From Pinguiococcus pyrenoidosus (Eukaryota; Sar; Pinguiophyceae; Pinguiochrysidales; Pinguiochrysidaceae), in assembly GCA_019677205.1 (NCBI GenBank), contig JAAMXY010001758.1, forward strand, positions 1 to 10,748: a stretch of 10,748 nt of DNA. Direction: 5' to 3'. The notes below the pieces were generated by a model. The model ran no database searches and was not told where the DNA came from. It saw only the letters and a program-made list of their open reading frames with translations. The translations under genes were made by a program, and so were the position numbers. Of the stretch, positions 1 to 7,895 are shown piece by piece (position 1 is the first letter of the stretch; each line of letters begins with the position of its first letter).

Positions 1-1494
1 CCTCAGAGCGCTTCGTCTGCGTCTGGGCAAAGCGCTTCCACCCCCATCGAGAAGCCACAGAAGCTACCTCGCTCGCTCGACAGACCGCACCGGCCCATTC
101 GCTCGCAAAGTTTGGATGGGGTCCGGACTCCCCAAGCTCGAGGTCCGGGAATGCTAAGCACTCCAAGGTCCTTTGAGCGAACGCCGTCCGGTTTGTCCGA
201 CGGAAGTAGCTGGTCCGACTCTCAACAGAGCGTGACGTCGGAGGCCACCTTTGACCCACTGGCCAGCGCCGGAGAGATGCCGACCATTGGTAGCATCGTG
301 GCGGCAAAGAAGTTCGCGCGCAATGCGCGGAAATTGCGGAGGAAGCGCTTGGAAGCCGAAGCCGAAGCTGAAGCCGACGCTTCCGGGATGGACCACAAGG
401 GCACGCGCTCAGAGGAGCTCAAAACGCCTCCGACGTTCCCGACCGAAGAAGAGATGGAGCTGGCCTCTCGCGGAGCTTCGACGACTTTTGTTGGCAGAAG
501 TTCGTCAGCTGGACTTGGAGACGATGACAAGTCTGGTCGAACGCCAGGAGGAGCAGAAAGCGTGTCCAGGCCTGGACTCCTACGATCCTCCAGCTCGATA
601 GATGAAGAAAACCTGGTGCGTGCTGCGCTGGCCGGGAGAGTCAGCTACGACGGAGATGACGACAACAGCGTGGACAATGGCGGCCCGAAGCGGAACCACG
701 AGATATCCTACAAGAGCTCTGAGGACGACAGCGACTTGGATGGATCCGACAGCGACAGCAGCGACGATGCCGTGCTCACCCGCGAGCGCAACTCGTACAT
801 GCCTCAAGACAGCAGCGCCGGTGAAGACAAATCTGAGCAGAAGGGCACAGAAAAGGATCATCTTTTCCTACGGGCCGTCTCAAAGACACGACGGCAAGAA
901 AAAGCCTCCAACACGAAGATGCAGCGCTTGAAGAGCAGCGTACCCCTCGCGGAGATGGTGAAGGACGACGTCTTCATCTTCACGCCAGAGAGACGCACCA
1001 TCAAACCGCCCGCGAAGGCCAGAGACCTGATCCGGCGATCCGCGTCAAGCGACACCTCCGACGTGAAGCCTGGCGGTAAAGGCGTGTTGGGAAAGCTACG
1101 AGGTCGTCGAAACATCAAGTCGTCGGAAGGGAAGCTTGCTGGCGTCCAGCCCATGGACGATGAGTTCGTCAGGAGCATTCGGAAGGTGGCTGCCACCTGC
1201 CCTGAGAACTCGCAGTACCGGATCTGCGTGCAGATCGACAGGAATGACCCCAGCACTATTGTCGACCGCCGCGGCCGGGTGTACGTCTTGTCCGGGAATG
1301 CCTCTGCCTCCACGGCGCAGATCGCTCGGAAGAAGCTCCTTCCGCGAGGCCGAGGAGCGAGCTCATCTCTCACATGGGACCCCAACCTCGATAATCTCGA
1401 CGAGAACGAGGAGAACGAATGGATTGCCGAGTTCTGGGACGTGCCCATCTCAGCGCTGCGTGCCAAGCGACGAGCGAGTGAAGTGTACAACTAA
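1..1494 (+). CDS. Unrecognised disordered, charged protein (5' end outside window)
   Basis: The reading frame is open from the first base and ends at TAA 1492-1494, giving 497 visible residues. No ATG is needed inside the window, so the true start probably lies to the left. I recognise no family. The sequence is mostly low complexity and probably disordered: Ser/Thr/Pro-rich at the start, a basic patch near residues 103-117 (KKFARNARKLRRKR, NLS-like), an Ala-Glu repeat just after it, an acidic serine cluster near residues 240-256 (SEDDSDLDGSDSDSSDD, the kind of site casein kinase 2 favours), then a basic stretch with several RRxS-type sites. The last ~110 residues (from about 388, EFVRSIRKVAATCPENSQYR, to WDVPISALRAKR) have normal composition, with hydrophobic residues spaced as in a fold, and are the best candidate for a conserved domain. 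No intron is needed. It is convergent with the ankyrin-WW gene, 107 nt between stops. A nuclear or phosphoregulated role is only an inference from composition. Confidence 0.75.
   Translation, partial: PQSASSASGQSASTPIEKPQKLPRSLDRPHRPIRSQSLDGVRTPQARGPGMLSTPRSFERTPSGLSDGSSWSDSQQSVTSEATFDPLASAGEMPTIGSIVAAKKFARNARKLRRKRLEAEAEAEADASGMDHKGTRSEELKTPPTFPTEEEMELASRGASTTFVGRSSSAGLGDDDKSGRTPGGAESVSRPGLLRSSSSIDEENLVRAALAGRVSYDGDDDNSVDNGGPKRNHEISYKSSEDDSDLDGSDSDSSDDAVLTRERNSYMPQDSSAGEDKSEQKGTEKDHLFLRAVSKTRRQEKASNTKMQRLKSSVPLAEMVKDDVFIFTPERRTIKPPAKARDLIRRSASSDTSDVKPGGKGVLGKLRGRRNIKSSEGKLAGVQPMDDEFVRSIRKVAATCPENSQYRICVQIDRNDPSTIVDRRGRVYVLSGNASASTAQIARKKLLPRGRGASSSLTWDPNLDNLDENEENEWIAEFWDVPISALRAKRRASEVYN
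352..381 (+). repeat. Short hexanucleotide (GAAGCC) coding repeat
   Basis: Four near-identical GAAGCC/GAAGCT units (352-375) followed by a degenerate GACGCT unit encode alternating Glu-Ala inside the first gene, directly after its basic patch. Such a repeat can lengthen or shorten without a frameshift. Confidence 0.7.
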
Positions 1495-1601
1495 GGGCAG
1501 CTTCTCTCTGCCTCCAGCATCTCTGCACCTTGGAAGCTCTCTAAGGACTCGCCGTTTGCTCCATCTATCGTAGTACGCTAAGAGTTCGGAGCTACGCCCC
1601 C
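1495..1601. other. Convergent intergenic gap (shared 3' flank)
   Basis: These 107 nt separate the TAA of the left-hand gene from the TAG of the ankyrin-WW gene on the other strand. They must hold the 3' untranslated sequence or 3'-end signals of both genes, unless the transcripts overlap. I see no AATAAA on either strand. The 11-mer ATCGTAGTACG at 1567-1577 recurs in the other convergent gap of the window. Confidence 0.7.
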
Positions 1602-4600
1602 CTATTCCCCCGCCGCGGCCTGAGGATCAAGGCGGCGCAGGCTCTCTGCAGTCACTTTGTACTTGGCTGCCAAGCTCTCGATCATCTCGTCCAGTCTGCC
1701 TTGGTACTGATTCAGAATGCGGTCGATGTTCTTCAAGTTCCCCGGATTCACTTTCGCATAGAGCGTCCTGAGAATGGCTGCAAGTTGCGGATGGGAATTC
1801 CAGTGTTACACATTTGTCGCCATCCAAGCTTCGCGAAGGAGGTGTTTGGCTTCTGCAGCAGTCTTACCTCTGCAGTGCTGCTCCTCCGCGAGGTTTGACC
1901 GCTGCTCGTCGAAGTCGGATGGACAGTCCCACTGACTTGTGGTGGTCGCCCGGTCGTAGTAGTAAAACCTCCCGCTTCCCTCGTCCAGCAGCCGGCACCA
2001 CCTGCTCCCGTACATGGCCTTTACCTCCTCAATGTTCGTCGGAGACGCGGTCGCCACTATGGCGCCTGTAGCTGCCCGGCCCGCGTCGCCTGGCGTCGAG
2101 GCGCCCTGATCCGAAACCCTATCCTCGAGAAGTTGCACAATGTCGACATGGTTCTTCAACCTCGCTAAGTCTATCGCTGTGAGACCTCTCTTGTTTCGTC
2201 TGTCTAGGGTCGGTAAGACCTCCGCGAGGACGCGGACGCATTCGAGATGGCCGCCGAAGCACGCCGCGTGCAGCGCATCGTCACCGTTTTGGTCTGCGGC
2301 AGAGATCTCCTCCATCTTCCACCCTCCTATCATTCTACAAAAGAACGCCACATTCTCCGTCCGGCCTTTCCCCGCGTGTACGAAGAGAGGGGTTCTCTCC
2401 GTCTTGTCGACGATGAAGTAGTCCGCGCCGTAGCTGTAGAGCACCTCGAGCGTCTCGACATCCGCGGCTACGTGCACCGGCGTGTAGCCTCGATCGTTCT
2501 GAGCATTCAGCACCTCGTAGCTCCACGCCGCTTCGCAGATGAGCGCACAGCACTCGCGCTGGCCCTTCCAGGCCGCCACGTGGAGAGCGGTGTTCTGGTG
2601 AGCATCCGTCCACGCGATCCAGTGCGTCGGCATCCTCTCCAACAGCGCCCCGGCCGCAGAGGGCCGACCCTCCTCGCAGGCGGTGAACAGCGGCATATGG
2701 GAGTCATTGTCGATGCAGCATACCTCCGCCCCCGCTCCCGCCAGAATCTCGACGATCTGGTCATTCGCCGCAAGATGCGCAGGAGTCTGACCCCGGGTGT
2801 CCGCGATGTCCGCCGTCGCCTCCGCCTCGTCGACCAGGAAACTCACGAGCATGGGCGCACCAGCGATTGCGGCCGCGTGCAGCACGGTGCGGCCTTGGGC
2901 GTCTCCGACGTCCACCCAGTCCGTTCCCCCGGATGCCAGCAGGAGTGTGAGACACTCGAAGCTGCTGCTCTCCGCGGCGTACCATAGCGGCGTCCGGCCG
3001 AGGCTGTCGACCTCTGCGAAGACGTCGAAAAGGGAGCAAAGATACTCCAGCACAGGAGAGTTGTCTTTCGCAGCGGCTGCGTGTGCCATCGTGGCGTAGC
3101 TCTCGTCTTGGCAATCCCACCAGCCGGGGAGATCCACCTCCGGATCGAAGGCGTCACTTCCAAAGTCCTTCGCGCTCGGGCCCTCGTCCTCTGAATCGCT
3201 GGCGTCCCGAGCTCGGCTTTGCTCGCTCTCGCTCTTTTCAGAAGTCTCTGCCTTGTGGGGCTTCCGATCTTCACCACCGTCGTCAGGAACGGTCTCGTTG
3301 GGCGCCAAGTCAGCGTCTTCTGAGGCAGCCTCGCTTGCGGGTCTGCCATACCAGCTAGCTTCGCTACCAGCGTGACCACCATCGAGCTTGCCTTGACGGG
3401 CCGCTTCTTCGGCTGTCTCGTCCTTGCGCTCGACTCGAGCGGAATCCGCTGCGTTGCGCACTCCCTGGAGGGCTTTGCAACCTCCCTCAAGCGGTGTTGA
3501 AGGCGATGGCGCGTCGATTCTGGTCAAGTCCTTGTCAAAACCTGCCGCATGACTCGGTCCATACTGCCCTACGTCTTCCTGAGCTGCGTTCGCTACGCCA
3601 TCCTTCGCTCTGTGCAAACCAATTGAAGTCTCGGGATCTGCCGCTACTGGTTTGGTGGAGCGTCGGAGATCCCTTCCCTGGCTGCCTTGGCGTCTCTGGT
3701 TCTTGATGTGCTCTGCCACAGCTCTGATGACGGCAGAGGGGACAACCGAGCGAACGCTTCCTGCTGATCCAGGCTTCACAGGGCCTCTCGTGTCGTCTGT
3801 CTCTGGATGGGAGCTTTGGATCTTCGCCGGCTGTCCTTTGCCGTGCATTCCCGCTGGTGCGGTACGTGCCATGCTGGGTGGGTCGCGCGAGCCTGCCACA
3901 CCGATTTCCACGCTTCTTCTCTTGTTTTGAATGTCGTCGCTGGGGACCTCCGTTGCATTCCTGCGCGTTGGCTGTCTGTCAGATGGCTCTTTGTCGACTA
4001 CAATAGGCCTCAATGGGCCCATGTTTCCTCTCCGGCGCTTCACAGGCAGCGCATCAACGCGGCGCCGAGCCCTATCCAAACCGCTCCTCTCAAGGATGTC
4101 CTCGGCGGCAGCCAGCTGTGGCGCAGCTCGCAAAGCATCTCGAGGCAATCGCTTCACTTCATCTCGGCCTTTCTCTTGTGATCCACTACTCAACTGCGGA
4201 AGCTGCTGCGGACTCGATGCCGATTTGCTGGTAGGCGCAAGAGCGGCGGCTGGCTTCGCCAGGCTTTCTGATTTGCGCGCCGCGATGGGAAGAACTTGAG
4301 CACCTGCTGCGGTGCGAGCTTCCTCCGGTGTTTGGCCTCTCCTAGGAAGCTGGCTTAGCGGCGAGAGGCGCGTGGGAGTCGTGGGCCTGCTGATCAGGTC
4401 GCCTTTCATGACTCGTCGTATGCCATTTGGCTCTGTGCCTTCGGGGGCTGTGTCGTTTACCGTCGCCTTTGTCTCCGCAGATCTCAGTCCAATGAGACGA
4501 CCCTCGGAAGCAGTGTTGGCCTCCAAAGTGGAACCTCGCTTGCTATCGCTAGGATGTGGGCCACAAGCTTCTTCGTTGTTGCCTTGTTCGTTGCGTTGGA

Positions 4601-6854
4601 CGCTTCTCGTCCTCTCTTGACCAGCCATTCGCGGCAGATCGATCTCACCTTGAAAAGCATAGTCAAGCTGCTTGACTGGCGTAGCTTTGGCCGTCGTTCT
4701 TCCTAAAGAAAAACGTGATTGCGAAAGGTCAACGATATCTCCTCGGCTCTCTTCTCGTCTTCGTTGCGTCCTGGGCGACACGTCCTCGCCGTCGACAAAC
4801 GTCTGATCGGTAGGTTTCGTCGTCTTAGCGGATGCCGCTAGCTCAGTTAGCCGGACTTCCTCGTGGAAAGCTTGGGAGGAGGGCTGCTCCATCGAGTGCG
4901 ACGCTGGATGTACAGAGCCTTCCGCTGGTACATCGGTCATGGCGCCTTCTTGCGCCGTTGATGCTGCCTCATCAGCCCATTCCGCAGGCCGGTCATCGCA
5001 CACTTCACGACGAATTTGCGCGATGCCCTCGCTTGCAATCTCAGACTTCGCCACGATGCCAATTTTCTCCTCGTCCTTCTCTCGTTTCTCCTCCTCCCCG
5101 TTTTCTACCAATACCGCTTCTCCGCCTTTGTCTCCGCCTTTGTCTCCGCCTTTGTCTTCACCATTACCTTCTTCTTCTTCTTCTTCTTCTTCTTCTTCTT
5201 CTTCTTTTTCACCTCCCCCTTCTCTTTCTTCCTTGTGTTCTTCTTGTGCTTGAGAGGCTTTTAGATTTCTCTCTTGCACACGAAGCTCGTCCACGCGCAT
5301 TGTAAGGTGTCGCAGCGACGGGTTCAACGACACACAGAGGCGATCAAGTTCTTCCGCCGTCGCCTCTTCGCCAGTGACTGCCTTCCACCTCTCCGCCAGT
5401 TCGCGCATCTGGATGTGAACTCGACGCTTCAGTCGGACGTATTTGCCCTTCAGCATCCGTAAGGCCGCCAACGTGGCTTCGGCGTTTGAGCGCTGTCGGA
5501 GCGACTCCAACGTTTGCAGGATCTCTTCCCCTTGCTTCTTCCCCGCGTCAAACAAGGCCTCCCTCTTCTTCTCCTGCGCGCTCAGCTCCACCGCCGCGCG
5601 CTGTCGGCGCCGCTTCTCCGCGCGCAGCCGCAGGACTTGGGCATCGGTGAGCGCCACCGCCTTGCACAGCTCAGCAAAGATCTCCGCGTCGTCTTCGGAT
5701 GCTGCATCCGCGGTGGCCAACTCAGTGGGGTCCAGACCCGTGCGGTCCTTGTAGGCCTCCATCCACTTCAGCTTCGACATATGCAGCGTGCGTCGCTGTC
5801 TCAAGAGCGACGCCAGCTCGGTCTTGAGATCGTCGTCGCTGGCCTGGGACACCGCGGCGTCGAAGTCTCGCCCTTCCGTCGCCGCCGTGGGAGGCGCTTG
5901 AGGCTTCGGTGACTCGCTGAAATGAAGTTGCGCCAGAACAGCACGCGCGCGCTGCTCCACGCGACGCTGCTTAGCCAGCCGCTTCTGCGCTTTGCTCAGC
6001 TCAGCTTGCTCCCTCTTTCGAGCGGCCGCTTCTGCCGCCTCCGCTTCCAGCTTCTGCATCGCCAGGAGCTTCTCCCGCACGCCGTCGGACAGCTGGCTAA
6101 GAAGTTCGGCGCGCTTTGCCGCCTCCGCTGCCGCCACTGCCGCGCGTTCCTCCTCCCAAAGTCGCAGTCGCTCTCTCTCCTCCTCCAGCTGCATAAGCGT
6201 CTGCTCCTCCCGGGCGATGCGCTGGCGTTCCAGCTCTTCCTCTTGTAGACGCGCCTCTTCGGCAGCGAGGCGGGCGGCCTCCAAGGCCGCCGCTCTGGCG
6301 GCTTCCGCTTGCTTCTCCTCTTCCAGCCTCCGCCTCTCCTCCTCCGCCGCGCGTCGTCTCTCGAGAGCCTTTCGTCTTCGCTCTGCCGTCTCGGCCGCTC
6401 TTCTCTCCTGCGCTCGCTTGGCAGCTGCCTCGCGCTCCGCCATGTCCAACAGCATCTGGCGGCGGCGTCTCTCTCGCTCCTGCGAGCGGCGTTGTTCCTC
6501 CTCGGCCAGCTTCCAGATCGACAAGGCTGTTGCGCTCTCCGCGTCGGCAGCGGCCATGGTCGCGCGTTCTTGGAGTCTCTGGAAACGCTCGGGAGACACA
6601 AAGCAGATGTCCTCGCAGGTCATGAGCTGGCGCTCCAGGTTCTCCAGCTTGCGCTGGCGCAGCTGTGCGCGCTGCTCGGCTCGCGACGGCGCCGCTTGGA
6701 CGTCGCGCGCTCTCTCTGCTTGGCGTACTTGTCTCAGGATGGCGGCTCGCGCAGCCTTCGTACCGCTTCCTTGCGCGGTGCCAAGCGTCGATTGGGTCAC
6801 GAGCGCTTTCTTCCCCGCCCGCGAAGGCGACGGAGGCACCTGCAAATGGGCCAT
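1602..6854 (-). CDS. Coiled-coil / ankyrin-repeat / WW-domain protein, two exons
   Basis: Gene model: exon 1 is 6854 down to 1868, exon 2 is 1777 down to 1602 (TAG), about 1,720 residues. The start ATG 6852-6854 has A at -3 and G at +4 (AACATGGCC); an in-frame TTG lies upstream but is an unlikely start in a eukaryote. Order of parts: basic N-terminus; long Arg/Glu/Ala coiled coil (about 35-330); further helical segments with an internal duplication (about 340-540); poly-Glu (about 550-563); disordered charged region to about 1240; about ten ankyrin repeats (about 1245-1585; e.g. GRTPLWYAAE, GRTVLHAAA, NTALHVAAWKG, DDALHAACFGGHLECV); WW domain with Trp 1619 and Trp 1642 spaced 23 apart, a YYY core and a closing Cys-Pro; then a helical C-terminus (LYAKVNPGNLKNIDRIL). 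Ankyrin repeats and WW domains (proline-rich ligands) bind proteins, so a cytoplasmic or cytoskeletal scaffold is the inference. No catalytic motif is visible. The single huge exon could hide a small unrecognised intron in the disordered part. Confidence 0.85.
1778..1867 (-). other. Intron in the ankyrin-WW gene (90 nt, phase 1)
   Basis: On the minus strand the donor is GAG|GTAAGA (exon ends 1868) and the acceptor AACTTGCAG|CC (exon resumes 1777). Joining keeps the frame: the split codon becomes GCC (Ala), followed by 57 further codons before TAG 1602-1604. A competing CTCAG a few bases downstream gives the wrong frame. The intron is 30 codons long but has an in-frame TAA (1806-1808), so a retained intron would end the protein about 20 residues past the splice site, without the last module. 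Confidence 0.85.
5119..5154 (-). repeat. Three tandem 12-bp units inside the ankyrin-WW gene
   Basis: The plus-strand unit TCTCCGCCTTTG occurs three times without change, encoding a Gly-Gly-Asp-Lys repeat in the disordered region of the large protein. The perfect identity points to recent slippage or unequal exchange. Confidence 0.9.
5168..5206 (-). repeat. Pure (CTT/GAA)13 microsatellite coding poly-Glu
   Basis: Thirteen uninterrupted CTT units on the plus strand read as GAA (Glu) codons on the minus strand. With flanking Glu and Lys codons they make an acidic run between the helical N-terminal half and the disordered middle. The purity of the tract makes length variation between strains likely. 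Confidence 0.95.
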
Positions 6855-7895
6855 GTTCCCGACTGCCAATTGTCGAGGCAGTGCGAAAGCTGCGTTCCGA
6901 GGTGCAAAGCAAAGAATGCGAAGAGGGCTGCGTCTGTCAACAGATCCTGGCGCTACGCTGCGTGCAAAGGCCCCGAGGAGAGATGCTGCCGAGAGGTTGC
7001 TGGCGGCTTATCATGGCCACGGTCTCCGGCGGAGCTCGTCCTGCATCGGTGGGCCGGCCGGCAACCAGAGCTTCTTCGCAGGACTCAGTTGCGGAAGTCA
7101 GAGAGAGAGAGCGAAAAGGCCTCAAATTTGACCTGGAGTCGTGAAGAGGGGGAAGGGCGAGGGGACTGGGCGCCGGTTCGGACACTCTTCGCGACTCTGC
7201 CGGAAGAACTTCGCGCCTCGCGGCTGCAACGCCCAAGCATCGCACAACGGTATGAAAGCAAGCGGGTGTGGCGCAGCAAGCACACCGACTGCAAAGTGCT
7301 GCGTCGCCGACATCTCGCGGCGGCTTTTGGCGCCTGCAAGAACAAGACAGCGCGATCACATTTTGACCGCATCCTATGCGAAGTCTTTCCAGAGCACTCC
7401 TGCACGGAAGTGCAATTGGCCAGGTGTCGCGCGTTTCTCAACTGTGGTGGACTTGTGACTTGTGCGAATATAGAACTGGCGAAAGCCACATGGAGGTAGA
7501 CTATACATCTTATACCATATGAAAAATGCATATCATACACACTGGCCCTTGCCATACACGTGGGAGTATAGCAGCAGCCCATGGCGCCAGTAGTACCGCT
7601 CCAGGCTCCAAAGCTTCCACCTCTCTGTTCGCTATTCCCTAGCCTGGGAACTCTGAAGTCGGACTCGGACTCCCCAGACGGTTCCGGCCGCGTTCCTGGC
7701 TGCCATTGAGCAGTCATTCCCTACGAAGCCTCTCGTCTTGGACGCGGCACTTCGCTCGGATTGGACGTTGGCAGTCCGTCTCCTCGTGAGCTGTCTCCGC
7801 TGCCGCAGATACGAGATGGACGTCGGCAGTAGTGAAGCTGCGCTTGCCGGCGGTCAGGCAGCCGAGTGAGGTGTCGTCTTAGAGGGCACTCCACC
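6855..7895. other. Divergent intergenic region, about 1 kb, no supported gene
   Basis: It lies between the start codons of the ankyrin-WW gene (minus) and the LRR gene (plus), so it should hold both promoters and 5' leaders. Open frames run through it on both strands, but I found none with a recognisable domain plus a convincing start and splice sites. One short plus-strand ORF begins at an ATG in good context (7013, ATCATGGCC) and runs 43 codons to TGA 7142-7144; it could be an upstream ORF, a small first exon or chance. A purine run (AGAGAGAGAG) lies near 7100. Confidence 0.6.
7497..7562. promoter_or_regulatory. Candidate promoter patch: AT-rich block ending in CACGTG
   Basis: From about 7497 to 7550 the sequence turns clearly AT-rich (TATACATCTTATACCATATG, then ATGCATATCATACAC) within GC-rich surroundings, and the palindromic G-box/E-box core CACGTG sits at 7557-7562. 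The patch is about 335 bp upstream of the LRR start and about 640 bp upstream of the ankyrin-WW start. Placement and composition suit a promoter or enhancer, but no transcription start can be read from sequence alone. Confidence 0.3.

Noticed and set aside
112-114. TTG as a start codon for the first gene
   Set aside because: Non-ATG starts are unlikely in a eukaryote, and the frame is open through base 1, so the gene simply begins outside the window.
858-1490. 210-codon minus-strand frame under the first gene
   Set aside because: The plus frame is open over the full 1494 nt and has coherent composition. The antisense frame shows no domain and would remove the convergent layout.
1806-1808. 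TAA as the end of the ankyrin-WW gene
   Set aside because: It lies inside a GTAAGA...TTGCAG intron whose removal opens a convincing further exon. It is kept only as the stop of a possible retained-intron form.
5992-7499. Two long plus-strand frames (379 and 396 codons) opposite the start of the ankyrin-WW gene
   Set aside because: They mirror the Arg/Glu/Ala coiled-coil codons, giving Ser/Leu/Arg-rich shadows. The minus-strand reading has a strong start and a clear coiled coil.
7422-7499. Cys-containing tail of the plus-strand frame ending at 7499 as a small secreted protein
   Set aside because: There is no nearby ATG in good context, no signal peptide, and no splice junction I could defend. 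Left as intergenic.
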